Below, piece by piece: positions 32,960 to 44,804 of a stretch of 64,000 nucleotides of DNA. Under the pieces are notes generated by a model. The model was given only the letters and a program-made list of their open reading frames with translations. It had not been told where the DNA came from and made no database searches. The DNA is taken from the NCBI RefSeq assembly GCF_025370935.1, contig NC_133472.1:43615517-43679516 (forward strand), given 5' to 3'. The position numbers were made by a program, and so were the translations under genes. The DNA comes from Choristoneura fumiferana (lineage: Eukaryota > Arthropoda > Insecta > Lepidoptera > Tortricidae). Position 1 is the stretch's first letter; every line of letters starts with the position of its first letter.

Positions 32960-33745
32960 AATCTCACTCATCACTCACACATAGCCATCGTCATACTTGA
33001 CTCATCATTACACGTGACAGTATTTCACACCTAACCACCTCAGTCATACCCTGATCCATCATTACGCGTCCCTAACCCACCTTTACGTCAACCTCACACG
33101 ATCACATCTAACTTAACATGACACCTTACTCATTATAACACCTAAGACATCATCACATTATACCTGACCTGACCCAATATTACCCCAAAACCATCATCAC
33201 ACCTAACCCATCATCACATCTAAGCCCACGTACCTAGAACGTTAGTGTGCGGAGCAGATGGGGCGGTCTCCGCAGCGCGCGTCCAGCGTCCGGCGTCGTC
33301 CATACTCACGGCGGCCACGTCCGCGCACCGGAAGTAGCCCTTGTGTACCAACAAGACCCGCTCGTCTCTATCAGTGTCCACCCATGTCATCACAATAACT
33401 AAATAATAAACTTTATCAGGTGTGCCATTCCAGTGTTCACCGAAATTGTCATCATATGTATGTAATTCATCGTCACACCTGATGCAGGTTACACTTAACC
33501 TAACCCCACACCTAAACCATCATCACACTTAAACATATACCCCCATCATCACACGGAACCTATCATCACGACTAATCCAACAACATAACTAGCCTATCAT
33601 AATACCTAACCCACACACAGACACAATCCTAACCCGTCATCACACCTAACCCTCCATCACACCTCAGCACCTCACCTAACTTTACACCTGACCCACTATT
33701 ACACCTAAACCATCATCACACCTAATCTATCGTCACACACCATAC
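32960..33745. repeat. Degenerate catcacacctaaccca minisatellite on both sides of a duplicated exon
   Basis: Two runs (about 32960-33230 and 33430-33745) are built from imperfect ~17-20-bp units like catcatcacacctaaccca. They flank the decayed exon copy at 33234-33398 and reach the functional exon 4 at 33746. Such arrays are good substrates for slippage and unequal exchange, which could explain the exon duplication. Confidence 0.7.
33234..33398 (-). pseudogene. Decayed duplicate of exon 4 (Ig half-domain)
   Basis: Read from the minus strand, this aligns with exon 4 along most of its length: TW(V)DTDRDERVLLVHKG, then CADVAAVSMDDAGRWT against CADVAAVSVDDAGRWT. The essential F-strand Cys is Arg (WTRAAE against WTCAAE), and the following GGRASCSAHL is reduced by about four residues. 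The donor-like end CTAG|GTACGT is kept. Its only acceptor-like site gives phase 1, whereas exon 4 needs phase 0, and exon 4 splices perfectly to exon 5. I read it as a non-functional duplicate. Confidence 0.75.
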
Positions 33746-33926
33746 CTAGAACGTTGAGGTGTGCGGAGCAGCTGGCGCGGCCGCCGGCGTTCTCCGCAGC
33801 GCACGTCCAGCGCCCGGCGTCGTCCACACTAACGGCGGCAACGTCTGCGCACCAAAAGTTGCCGTCGCGCACCAGCGAGACTCGTTCCGCCTCCATCAGA
33901 CGACGCTCGTTGCGGTACCATGTCAC
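33746..33926 (-). CDS. Exon 4: second part of Ig 2
   Basis: 181 bp, phase 0 in, phase 1 out. Acceptor gatcgcag, donor CTAG|GTATGG. Encodes VTWYRNERRLMEAERVSL, FWCADVAAVSVDDAGRWTC and SCSAHLNVL. C-strand Trp (VTWY) and F-strand Cys (WTCAAENAGG) are present. It follows exon 3 directly (STECK then VTWYR). A decayed copy lies about 500 bp downstream. Confidence 0.9.
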
Positions 33927-34164
33927 CTGCGATCAAGATTATCGCTAATTTAATCTTTCGATGCGACCCCCCTACAGTCTTGATGGGGTCTGAGTCTGAG
34001 GCTGACCTTTTTAAAGTTATATAATAGTTTTCAAATCTCAGCGAACAAATGAATGTGAGTTGCGTTGGGATTCAATTTTAATGGGCTTAACTAGGGAAGG
34101 TACGGACGCTCCGCGAGGCGGAGCTCCGTTGGCTTAAATCAATAAATTTTAATGCTGGTTGTAA

Positions 34165-34448
34165 TACAGGGTGAAATTTTTGGACCGTTCAAATTTTATG
34201 TACTTGCTCAGACCATCAATCTGAACAACTTTCATAATGGGAGCAACTCTGAAATCACGAAAAAAAACAGCTGTTTCATACAAAAGTTCGTTACCTACTT
34301 GACCAAAAAGTATGAAACAGCTTCTTTTTTTTCGTGATTTCAGAGTTGCTCCCATAATGAAAGTTGTTCAGATGTATGTATAAAATTTGTATACAAAATT
34401 TACAAAAGTATACAAAATTTGAACGGTCCATAAAATCTCATCCTGTAT
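34165..34448. mobile_element. Foldback MITE
   Basis: The ends tacagggtgaaattttt and aaaatctcatcctgta are inverted. The middle forms a long hairpin: aactctgaaatcacgaaaaa faces tttttcgtgatttcagagtt, and caactttcataatgggagc faces gctcccataatgaaagttg. TAA lies on each side. It is a non-coding element in the intron between exons 3 and 4. Confidence 0.75.
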
Positions 34449-34982
34449 AATTACGGTGCTCATTTTCGTATTAAAATACTTCGTTTGGTGTTAAGTAATG
34501 CTACAATAAAGTAAGAGAACGTAAAAGTACCGGTTGTAATTTAAATCAGGCTTTCAACCAAGCATCCAGGGCATACACGATCAATGGCACCCTGCGTTTT
34601 AAAAAAAACAGGGACCTTGACGCAAAGGAATTCACGATACAGCCGAATGACATAATTCTATTTCCAAACATCCGCCGTAGTATTTATAATGTTTTTTTGA
34701 GAGCACGTTTACGCGTCTGTGGAACAATGATGCCTATTTAAAAATAGAACTCCAGTGACGTCATAGCCAAACAAAATGGAATCTTGTTTTTTCGCACTGG
34801 ACCTTGCAGATACTATAAATCGGATAGGTTTGTTTTTTTTAAGCCAAATAGTGCTCTGCAAATTGGTCTATAGTTTATGTCTTGGAATAGCAGATCGACG
34901 AGGCTCTTGTTAACTTCGGAATGTTGAACGCCGTCGTCCCTGTGAAATGTCACTTTTGACAGTTCGCTTTGCATTTGTACTA

Positions 34983-35406
34983 TACAGGATGTACCTAACA
35001 TTTAGATCGGTCAGTATGGGAAAGTCTGAAAATGTAAGACATATGAAGAGCCGTTCTTAGAAACCATGTTGTCGATTTTAGTAACAATAAAAACTACATT
35101 CATACATTTACAAAAAAACTTGTAAGTACTTACTCTGTTCGTTCGTTCGTAGGTACATTATTTCTATTTGGATATCGATAGTAGATCATATGCAATAAAT
35201 GTTACTATGAAACGAGATACATCTAGGATAAATAAAATGCAGTGCATTTCATATTCTCTAAAAATGTAAGTTTTATTTTTCAAAACGCCCAGGTTCGATT
35301 CCCGAGCTGAAGACAAGTTCTTTTTTTTAATGTACGTATACAAGTTTTTTATGTCTTATAGTTTCAGACTTTGCCATACTGACCGATCAAAATGTTACAC
35401 TCTGTA
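34983..35406. mobile_element. TA-flanked MITE with ~47-bp inverted ends
   Basis: The left end contains gatcggtcagtatgggaaag and the right end ctttgccatactgaccgatc, and the outermost bases are tacag and ctgta next to TA. Inverted similarity extends about 47 bp. The inside is AT-rich with no transposase. Confidence 0.7.
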
Positions 35407-36120
35407 TATCGATACGGTCAAAGTAACAAAAATATGTATGAACTATATTATGGTTAACTGGATTAATTCGTGTATATGGATATATATTTTTGTAACTTTA
35501 ACCGTATCGATCTCTCTCGTTTGAGTAACTATACAAAAAAAACTATCTTTGAAAAAAAAATCGATATGGTCAAAAAGTGAATATCAGGTATCTCTATCAA
35601 TGAACTGAGTATGTGAAGTTTACCGAAATCATGAAAAATACGGTGTATAGGTATAGGTACAGGATTTCCCAAACCTATGGCCACATGGAGGAAAAGCATG
35701 ATTGAGCCTTTTGATCAGTACCGCAAAATACAGTTTTTTTTTTTTACTATTTGGCGGGTTCGACTCCCGGTTCAGACAGAGGATTATAAAAATTTCTTTG
35801 AATGCAATTTATATTGTTTAAAAAAATGCGTCTTCTTTCAATAAAATTGTCTATCTTCAATATTTAAGAAGCTTTGAAAAGATCTTTTTTCTGGATAAGT
35901 TCGCTTTTGTATTATTTTTGTTCTGTTTTATATTACTTTGGTGTTTTATGTACAATAAAGTGTTTACATACATACCGACGCTTGGAAGGAGAAATTGAAT
36001 TATATACATGTATACAACTCACTATCTAAAAAAATGTCGCTTAGTCAATTTCTCCTTTCGAGCGTCGATACATATTTTCCCTGCATGTGGCATAGCCATG
36101 GGACACCCTGTATACAGTAC

Positions 36121-36291
36121 CTTGCACTCTGTGGAGCTGACGATCTCGACCAGGAACCGTGTGCGCGTGCCCACTTTGACGGTGAGGTCCTGGAGCCTGC
36201 GCAGGAAGGTGGGCGGGTCCTCGCCACTCGCCGCCTCCTCCGCGATCTCGAGCCGCACGCGCGCGGTGTCGCTGCCCGCAGCATTGCTCGC
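36121..36291 (-). CDS. Exon 3: end of Ig 1 and start of Ig 2
   Basis: 171 bp, 57 codons, phase 0 at both ends. Acceptor gtttgtgtcag, donor AAG|GTACTG. Encodes ASNAAGSDTARVRLEIAEE (G strand of Ig 1), a short acidic linker, and DPPTFLRRLQDLTVKVGTRT, FLVEIVSSTECK (A-C strands of Ig 2). Exon GC content is high compared with the AT-rich introns. B strand of Ig 2 (TRFLVEI) lacks Cys. Confidence 0.9.
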
Positions 36292-36485
36292 CTGACACAA
36301 ACAATTATTGTTATATAACTTGAAACAAACATGTGATTTGTTCCTGATTCGTCATATTCCTAATCACTTCCTAACTGGTCATATTCCTGATTCGTCATAT
36401 TCCTTACTCGTCATACCATTACATTTGCCTGCACAAAATTAATTATAATATTTAAATCCTCTGTGGTAAATGATAATGAGAATGA

Positions 36486-36790
36486 AGCCATGGTGGCCTA
36501 GTGGTTTGACCTATCGCCTCTCAAGCAGAGGGTCGTGGGTTCGAACCCTGGCTCGCACCTCTGAGTTTTTCGAAAGTCATGTGCGGAATTACATTTGAAA
36601 TTTACCACGAGCTTTGCGGTGAAGGAAAACATCGTGAGGAAACCTGCACAAACCTGCGAAGCGATTCAATGGTGCGTGCGAAGTTCCCAATCCGCACTGG
36701 GCCCGCGTGGGAACTATGGCCCAAGCCCTCTTTTTCTGAGAGGAGGCCTGTGCCCAGCAGTGGGACGTGTATAGGCTGGGATGTGTGTGG
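36486..36790 (+). mobile_element. tRNA-headed SINE
   Basis: The head has box A-like tggcctagtgg and box B ggttcgaaccc. The body contains gaaaacatcgtgaggaaacc, and the 3' end is cccagcagtgggacgtgtat then ggctgggatgtgtg. The 3' end matches the tail of the LINE at 30740-31133, which suggests that LINE family mobilises it. Other copies: 36965-37087 (minus, partial), 43078-43330 (plus, degenerate), 47033-47372 (minus), 54460-54714 (minus), 57436-57545 (minus, head only) and tail pieces near 49170 and 60500-60560. Confidence 0.8.
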
Positions 36791-36964
36791 TGTGATAAAG
36801 GGGCTCCTAAATGATAATATGGGCTCGGCAAGACGGTGTCCATGTTTTCACTAGTTGCCGGCCACATTTGTGGCCCGTCTAGGAGCAAGAACCATATTGC
36901 CTATATACGTCCCTGCTCTAGAACAAGAGGGCTGATAAGAGCCACCAACACCAATAGTTGCAGG

Positions 36965-37087
36965 TTTCGGCCTTCACAAATCGTGGTAAATTTCAAATGT
37001 AATTCCGCACATGAATTTCGAAAACTCAGAGGTGCGTTTGAACTCTGATTGAGAGGCAATAGGTCAAACCACTAGGCCACCACGGCT
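36965..37087 (-). mobile_element. Partial SINE (head half)
   Basis: Contains ggtaaatttcaaatgtaatt, a changed box B region and aaccactaggccaccacgg. It lies in reverse orientation to the SINE just upstream, so the two could form a hairpin in RNA. Confidence 0.7.
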
Positions 37088-37524
37088 TCAGAACCATAAT
37101 ATAGTGCCAGAAACAGATCAAAGTTTTTGTTCGACAAAATCTTAGTCGGTTAGGTTAAGTAATTTTTATATGACCGGGTGGTCCGGGTGGACTGATTCAG
37201 GGCACTTTATTACATCGGTTCTGGGTGGTCATAAAAAAATAACCAAATAAGCACGTGTTCGTAATTTGACTGTACAATGACGAGTGAAGAATATGAAAGA
37301 AAAGAAGGAAAGAAAGAAAATAATTTATTTATAACAGAAATGACATTTTACGGTTAAGAAAAATAACAATAAGAAGTGTTGCCGCTATAAAAAGACGACC
37401 GAATATGACGAATCAGGAATATGACCAATTAGGAATATAACGAATCAGGAACGAATCAAACCTGTTAAGACGAACCGCTGGAGAAAAGCCCCAGTTTTCC
37501 CGCAATAAGCATCCACCAACTTAC

Positions 37525-37639
37525 TTGTAGCGTGTAGACGCCGCCGTCACTTGCCCGCGAGGATGTGACGGTCAGCCGCACGCCGCCCGCGTCGTCCGAA
37601 CTGACGAACCGCTCATCGAGAGAGGCCCCAGCCCTGCTC
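37525..37639 (-). CDS. Exon 2: second part of Ig 1
   Basis: 115 bp, phase 2 in, phase 0 out. Acceptor gttgcgcag, donor CAA|GTAAGT. Encodes SRAGASLDERFVSSDDAGG, VRLTVTSSRASDGGVYTLQ. The fold pattern (RF-x-x-SDDAGGVRLTV ... DGGVYTLQASNAAG) is an Ig, but the F-strand Cys position is Leu (YTLQ). The first codon is completed to Trp with TG from exon 1 at 59007, giving YQW and an intact C strand. The alternative exon at 51678 would give Arg instead. Confidence 0.88.
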
Positions 37640-38390
37640 CTGCGCAACAAATCGTAATCTCAATAGGGTAGTTCCAGGAAGTGGTCGGACGGGTAAAGAT
37701 GGGTCTGCTAGGCTTCTTCTAGAAACTAGGCTGACATACACTAACTTAGAAGACTGGGGGCTGTTTCACCGTCCATTGATTTGTGTTAACTGACGGTTAA
37801 ATGTGAGGCCGTCTCTATTTGTTTCGTTCGAATAGATTTAACGTTGTGTAACCAATTACTGTATGGTTTAACAGCCACTACTGTGGAAACTGTACGTTCT
37901 GAAATTAAGATTTCATGAATAGTGAAATCACACTCTACTAACGATTCGCGTTAAAAACGACTTCATTTCAAAGTTCAATATCTCAAAAACGAACCGATTT
38001 TGATAAAACATGTCTCCATCGCTAGAAAACCTGCTTTGAAATAAAAAAAATGCATTCAAATTGGTCCAACTTTTTAAGAGCAACGGTGCCACAGACAGAC
38101 ACACAGACACACGATAGTGGGAGAACGGACTCCTGAAAAAACTTCATGACCCCACAGGGAAGGTGTTAAAGACAAACTAAATTCCAGATCCTTAATGAAA
38201 AGTAAAATAAACTCAAAATAATTTAAGAATTGAACTTCAAACGCTCAGCGTTACGCAAAGCATTATAATTAACTTTCGATGTCACCGGTGAATGGGAATT
38301 CGCTTGGCATGCAACGACGTTATTTATTTGTGGCAGCCATTTTGAGAAAAATGCTTCATTGACGCTCTGTATTGGCTGAAACTAAGTCAA

Positions 38391-38746
38391 AGTCAAAGTC
38401 AAAATATTTTTATTCAATTTAGGCTATAACAAGTTATGAATGTCAAAAAAATTCCACCGGTTCGGAAAAGCTGAGAAGAATAAGAAACTCAACGAGGTAT
38501 ATAATTTTTTTTTAAACAGATTTACAATATTATTAAATGATATGTATACATCACAAGTATTAACACAACTTAACACAGTAGGTTCGCTATTTAAAGGGAT
38601 CGGTAATGGGATCGGAATTATTTCCAAATATCGTCCATGATATAATCATTTTTATAATACTCCTTTGATATTAATGTCTTCTTGACAATAGATCTGAATT
38701 TTGTATCCGTTTCATTTATAATATTTTTTGGAAGGATGCAACAAAT
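38391..38746 (-). mobile_element. Probable non-LTR retrotransposon 3' end
   Basis: Starts with a tcaaag repeat and an AT-rich run, then attccaccggttcggaaaag and aagaaactcaacgagg. This sequence is a very common lepidopteran repeat that I associate with a retroelement 3' region read from the other strand. No intact frame remains. The right edge is interrupted by the MITE at 38748. Confidence 0.45.
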
Positions 38747-38747
38747 A

Positions 38748-38962
38748 CCGTAAACTGCTTCAACTTTGCCCTCTGGCCCCAACATTGCCTGATTCGATTT
38801 AGAGTCGAACTTAGCACCCTTTAGGTTTTAAAACTTTTATCCCCCCGTAATAATAATTCCCGTGTAGATAAAAGTTTAAAACTTATAAGAGTGCTAAGTT
38901 ATCGACTCTAAATCAACTCAGGCAATGTTGGGGCCAGAGGGCAAACTTGAAGCAGTTTACGG
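38748..38962. mobile_element. TA-flanked MITE with ~45-bp inverted ends
   Basis: ccgtaaactgcttcaacttt and ggccccaacattgcctga at the left are mirrored at the right as tcaggcaatgttggggcc and gaagcagtttacgg. TA flanks both sides. Other members: 60033-60177 (145 bp, also TA-flanked) and a degraded one at 39860-40018. The TA duplication suggests a Tc1/mariner-type source. Confidence 0.8.
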
Positions 38963-39859
38963 TACGTAAAATATAAGGATGGCGTCGCATTATCATACAG
39001 CAAGTAAAATTGCATTTCCATTAGACTAAAATAAAACATAATTTTCTCTTCCTATGCTCGTAAAGTTGGTATTTATGCCGGATCTAGGCAACATAAAATT
39101 ACTTTTTATGCTCAAGTGCATAAAGTAAAATCTTCGTCTAATACCAAGGTTGGTAATCAGGTGTCAACAGCCACAAACAAAAAAAGTTTCTATATTTTAA
39201 TCAATCAAAATAAATCAATATAAAGAAAAAATAATAACTAAATAGCAATGCATTAAAATTAAAAGGTACCTACTAAGTCAACAATTGTTTCCACTGTTGC
39301 TATTTAAGTTCCTCTCAATCCGGCTCGGGTGGCTATGAGCGCCTCGGGTAAAATGGCTCGTTTTATGCTCTGGTCGCACAATCTACTATTTTATGACTAA
39401 TATATTTCGGGACGCAGCCACACTAGCCATTCTTTATTTCTTCCAGGACAGCAATCTACGGGTTTAAGCTAAGATCTAACACACTTGAAATCACAATCCA
39501 TTTTACCACTTCTTTCTGTCAGACGAGGGAAGAAAGGGAGGGTGAATGAGAAATTTTATCAAAACAATTGAGGCAAAACGGGAGCATCCCTTTGGTAAAA
39601 GTAAAAAAATGCTGCTAAGGTAAGTTATCGATAGTTTTAGTGTTGGAAATAGTGGCTGCAAAATGTTCACCCATGACCTTGTGCCCTGATTTTGCGCGCC
39701 TAAAATAAACGACTGTTCGCTTCGGTCGCCAATGTTTTACGTTCAGTCAAATTGAATTTAAAAAAACCGGCCAAGTGGTGGTTCCGTACCATTAACTTTA
39801 AAACATTTATTTTGACATTAGCAAAAAAACGGCAAAAAAAATCAAATTCGTTACGAGTA

Positions 39860-40018
39860 CCGTAAACTGCTTCAACTTTGCCCTCTGCCCCAAATTTATT
39901 CGATTTAAAGATAACAAAAGTTGCCTGATTTACTTTATAACGAATAATAATTCCCGTGTTGAAAGTTTTTTTTAAATTTCGATTTATCGAATCGGCTGTT
40001 GGGGCCAGAGGCAAAGTT
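39860..40018. mobile_element. Degraded member of the ccgtaaactgcttcaacttt MITE family
   Basis: The left end ccgtaaactgcttcaacttt is well kept; the right end ttggggccagaggcaaagtt lacks the last bases. It lies inside a further repeat rich in caaaaaaacggcaaaa. Confidence 0.6.
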
Positions 40019-40084
40019 AAATATTTATATTATTTTATTTATTTAATTATTTATTTTAAAGTGATTAAATAAATAAATATCACG

Positions 40085-40335
40085 GGACAATTCACACCAA
40101 TTGACCTAGTCCCAAAGTAAGCTTAGCAAAGCTTGTGTTATAGCTACTAAGCCACGGATACATATAATTATATAGATATAGATTAGATACATACTTAAAT
40201 ACATATTAAACACCCAAGACCCGAGAACAAACATTCTTATTTTTAATACAAATATCTGCCCTGACACGGGAATCGAACCCGAGACCTCAAGCTTCGTAGT
40301 CAGGTTCTCTAACCACAAGGTCATCTGGTTGTCTA
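40085..40335 (-). mobile_element. tRNA-derived SINE, second family
   Basis: Read from the minus strand it begins with a tRNA-like head (box A-like gaccttgtggttagagaac, box B ggttcgattcccg) followed by a body with cagatatttgta and ttaagtatgta. A second copy lies at about 43750-44010 in the same orientation (box B strand gattgaacccgggac). Confidence 0.65.
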
Positions 40336-40384
40336 TAACTGTGATTATATAACTAAAGATTCTGTGACTATTTCAAGCAAAAAA

Positions 40385-40608
40385 CAATTACGTTTGTTGT
40401 ATGGGAGCCCCCCTTAATTTTTTTTTTCTGTTTTTAGTATTTGTTGTTATAGTGGCCATAGTAATACATAATCTATGAAAATTTCAAGTGCCTTACTATC
40501 ACGACTCAAGAGATAGAGCCCTGTGACAGACGGACGGACGGACAGACAGACAGCGGAGTCTCAGTAATAGGGTTCCGTCGGCACCCTTTGGGTACGGAAC
40601 CCTAAAAA
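40385..40608. repeat. Repeat ending gggtacggaaccctaaaaa
   Basis: Contains gacagacggacgg microsatellite-like steps and the end tttgggtacggaaccctaaa. Similar segments, both orientations: 41900-42540, 48270-48395, 50265-50430 and 50640-50870. It is a common insect repeat with no coding content here. Confidence 0.55.
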
Positions 40609-40827
40609 CACAAATAGGTACCATCAGCCAAATATGTGGTCTACCACCATAAAGTTGATAATCGTTTGCATGTCATAAAACAATAATGCCAATAGACGTG
40701 TCTGTCAACTTGAAAGTTCGACTTTAGCGACATATTCATTTGATAGGAACTTGTTTAAAAATTGATAGACCACTTGCCCTCTAGAATAAATATTTTTAGG
40801 TACAAATTTTTAGATGAGTGGATAGGT

Positions 40828-41106
40828 TTGCAGGTGGTAGGACCATGTGCAAGGTCCACCCGGATTGCTACCACCATCTTGCTCGCTAATCCTGCCGCGA
40901 AGAAGCAGTGCTTGCACTGTTGTGTTTCGGCGTGGAGAGTAAGACAGCCGGTGAAATTACTGGCACTTGAGGTATCCCATCTAGACCTCTAGGTTGGCAA
41001 CGCATCTGCAATACCCCTGGTGTTGCAGATGTTTATGAGCGGTGGTGATCTCTTACCATCAGGAGACCCACTTGCTCGTTTGCTATCCAGTCGAATAAAA
41101 AAAAAT
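40828..41106 (+). mobile_element. Retroposed repeat gcaggtggtaggacc
   Basis: A copy of the same element nested at 13443-13728, with an A-rich tail (aataaaaaaaaatg). A reverse-oriented copy truncated at one end lies at 44437-44600. The shared A-rich end points to retroposition. Confidence 0.65.
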
Positions 41107-41184
41107 GATTAGTAGATATTTGAATGCGTATTTGTAAGAGAAGGCACGGGTTCCGTTGGTATGGTATGGAGGGCATGTGTGTCT

Positions 41185-41311
41185 GCAGGGCTACTACGAA
41201 ACTCGAAGTTAGTATCGTACCGTCCCTCTCGCTCTCGGATTAAATAGTGTAAGTGTCAGAGGGACCGCACAACACGAACTTCGAGTTTCGAGTTTCGTAG
41301 TAGCCCTGCTG
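41185..41311. mobile_element. MITE, gggctactacgaaactcgaa family
   Basis: The ends gcagggctactacgaaactc region and gagtttcgtagtagccctgc are perfect inverted repeats. It is about 125 bp and is the best preserved of five or more copies in the window. Confidence 0.75.
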
Positions 41312-42714
41312 CTGTTACGGCTTTACTTACTGCTGCTGTCTTGGCTGGATCATGCTCATTTAAATCGTGTGGTTGTTGTTGTTTTTACAGTTAATGCATG
41401 TCAGTTCAAACTTTGGAACTGACATGTTCATGCATTGATCAAAGTTGCATAGTCATTTTGATATACATTCATCTAAATACAAAATTTGATGTACAAGACA
41501 CTCCTAAATACGACGTATTTACAATTTCTTTTCGGTGAAAGCTGGTAAAAGGCGTGTGTTACGAAATTTGACAGCCGGGAAGTAAATCAGGCCAGACGTC
41601 AATAAGTTTCCTTTCCTTATGGGTTGGCGTCCGGGGCTATTTCAGTTCGAGCTTGCAGTGCACGGGTTAGTTAAACCAGCATGCAATCTACGAAGAATAA
41701 TTGGATCAAAATTCTTTTCGTCGTAGAGTTTGTGACCTCTCTGTTACGAAAATATGTATGTCTCTTAACTAACAAATAAAGAAGATTGTTATCGTTTGTG
41801 ATGAACAGTCAGTATTTATTTACCAGAGCTGACAGTATCTCAAAATATATGGGGATAAAACGTTAGTGGCCGGTTGTAACTATTTTTCTAACGTCACGTC
41901 AGTGATTTTTAGGGTTTCGGAGCCAAAATGGCAAAAACGGAACCCTTATAGTTTCGCCATGTCTGTCTGTTTTTCTGTCTGTCTGTCCGTCCGCGGCTTT
42001 ACTCAGGGACTATCAGTGCTAGAAGACTGTAATTTTGCACGAATATAAACATAAACTATGTCGACAAAATAGTACCATAAAAAAATAAAAAAAAATTGTA
42101 TAGGACGTCCCATAGACGTAAAGTGGGGGTGGTTTTTTTTCACATCCAACCCTATAGTGTGGGGTATCGTTAGATAGGTCTTTTAAAACCATTACGGGTT
42201 TGCTCAAACGATTTTTCGATTCAGCGATTTGTTAGCGAAATATTCAACTTTAAAGTGCAAATTTTCATTAAAATAGGGCGTCTCCCCCCCCTCTGAAATC
42301 TAAACCGGTGGGTGGAAAAATTTGAAATAATTCACAATGGTAGGAAGTATATCAAACTTACAAGGAAAACTATAACGGCTAAGTTTGCTTGAGAATTATT
42401 AGTAGTATAAGAGTAAATAGCAGCCTAAGGTATAAAATATACCTAAACTTGGAAGATTCTTAGAAAAATAGTACTTATTTTTTTCGTAATGGCTACGGAA
42501 CCCTGTTTTGGGCGTGTCCGACACGCTCTTGGCCGGTTTTTAAATAGGTAGCCTTTTTAAGTATTTAGATATATTTTTTTATGTCGTAAGTACCTTCTTT
42601 AATAAAAATATATAAAAACAAATAAAGAAATATGTGATGCCATTGTTTCTTTTTTTCGGTGTAACTAATATTTAATTAGAGAAAAATGTGAAATATTTTT
42701 TAAGTTACAATTAT

Positions 42715-42935
42715 AACCTAACCAACAAAAAGTTGGAAACCCCCGGACATTGTCACTTCAAAGTTCAATATCTCAAACACAGCAGAACTGATTTTGATGA
42801 AACATGAAAACAAAACAAATAAAAAAAACGCATTCAGATCGGTCCACCCGTTTAAGAGCTACGGTGCCAGACAGACACACAGCCACACATAGCGGTCAAA
42901 CTTATAACACCCCTCTTTTTGCGTCGGGGGTTAAA
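42715..42935. repeat. Copy of the gcgtcgggggtt repeat
   Basis: aaccaacaaaaagttggaaa to tttttgcgtcgggggttaaa. Same family as 14398-14600, 49392-49605 and 51950-52186. Confidence 0.6.
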
Positions 42936-43749
42936 AAACTCTACTCCGTCACATTTTTTCGGGGACAAAAACAAGACAAGGAAAAAAAATTTGACCCAAT
43001 TTATGAGAGACGATTTAATTGGACGTTGAAAATTTTACCCGCCTACCCGTAGCAGGATTATGCTTTTTGAGGGTAAGTATGAAGTGGTTTGACCGGCCTC
43101 TCAAACAGATAATCATGGGTTCAAACCCCAGTTCGCGCACCTCTGAGTTTTGCGAAATTCATGTGCGAAATCATATTTGAAATTTACCTTTACGGTCAAG
43201 GAAAACATCGTGATAAACCTGCACAAACCTGCGAAGTTTTCATTGCGTGTATGAAGTTCCCATACCGCACTGGGCTCTAGTGGGAACTACGGCCCAACCC
43301 CTCTTATTCTTAAAGGAGGCGTGTGCCTATATTGAAATCAAGTGAATTTTGGTGAAAAAAGTGATTAGAAGTCTAGTTTAAAAGACACGAATTATAGATA
43401 AACGTGTTAGTTATGGATTCGATCCAGTGGGTGGGAAGAATTTTGATGAAATCGGTTTGTTTACGTTTACACTTATTATAAATTGGATTCATATAAAGTA
43501 TAGGAAGAAGTGGCTGCTCTATATCCGAAAACTGACGGGAATTAAGATGACAAGAGAGAGAATGATAGCAGTTCAAATAGTAAAGCTAACTCTGCACCAT
43601 AACCTTGTATTTGATGTGGGTCAGAGTTTTTTATAGAAATATTTCGTCTCAAATTCTCCGAAGCAACAAACACTATTAATCACTTTTAACGGAAAATTCT
43701 CCAGAAAAATAACTGCGCACAATGTCAGTGTTTGAGCGACCGAGCTTCG

Positions 43750-44010
43750 CTCGGCCGAAATTCGACTATGCACGTGTTTTCCAAAGGATACGACCAAGCT
43801 AGATCGATTGTACAGACACTTGTACTCGTATTGTACTATGGGTACTAGGCAACGGATAAACATATTTATACAGATAAATACATACTTAAATACATAATTA
43901 AACATCCAATACCCGAAAACAAACATTCGTGTTTATACAAATATCTGCCCCGACCGGGGATTGAACCCGGGACCTCAAGCCTAGTTAGATTTACTAATCA
44001 CTTGGCATGC
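43750..44010 (-). mobile_element. Second copy of the 40085 SINE family
   Basis: aaatatctgccccgaccggg with gattgaacccgggacctc (box B on the minus strand), and a body with aatacatacttaaatacat, match the 40085-40335 element. Confidence 0.6.
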
Positions 44011-44804
44011 GTTCGTCAGTAATCAAAAATATGCTTGTATAATGCATATTATTCCATTGAATATGAGGGCTATCGCGTATGAATTCGCCGCTAGAGGCGC
44101 TAGTGTAGCGTGAGGTCTCCGAAATGTCAAATGTCACTGTTTTTGGGTGAGCTACGCGGGCTTATTTATAATTATAATAATTTTGTGATTATTTTGCAAT
44201 ATCTGAAATTAATTATGGCAAATATGCGTTACGGGGCAATGAATGTCTGTGTTTTGAAACAGTTCTGTCTTTCGGAAACTTATGTCCTCCCTTTTTTTCG
44301 AGCAAAACGGGACTACGCAACACAGCATCCTCGATATTTTCATGGTACGGTTTTAAGGTATAAAATATGATTTAAGTAAATGCAAATTTAGTTTTCACGC
44401 CCGTAATAACCAACTAACCACTATACTTTTTTTTTATTCGACTGGATGGCAAACGAGCAAGCGGGTCTCCTGATGGTAAGAGATCACTATCGCCCATAAA
44501 CATCTGCAACACCAGGGGTATTGCAGACGCGTTGCCAACCTAGAGGCCTAAGATGGGATACCTCACGTGCCAGTAATTTCACCGGCTGTCTTACTCTCAG
44601 GCGGGACATTTGTCTATAGTGGCGCCAACTGGTGAGCGTGAAAACGGTAGCCCTCATTGTGATTGTAATGAGGTTATCGACCTAATTTCTGCGCGTTGTC
44701 GTCATCATCGAGCTAGATCGTTTGCGCAAGCACTGAGCGTCTGCCAAGCGCAAGCGCATATGAAGGGTTAGTACTTTGTGCATAGACTGATTGTCGAGTT
44801 AATC

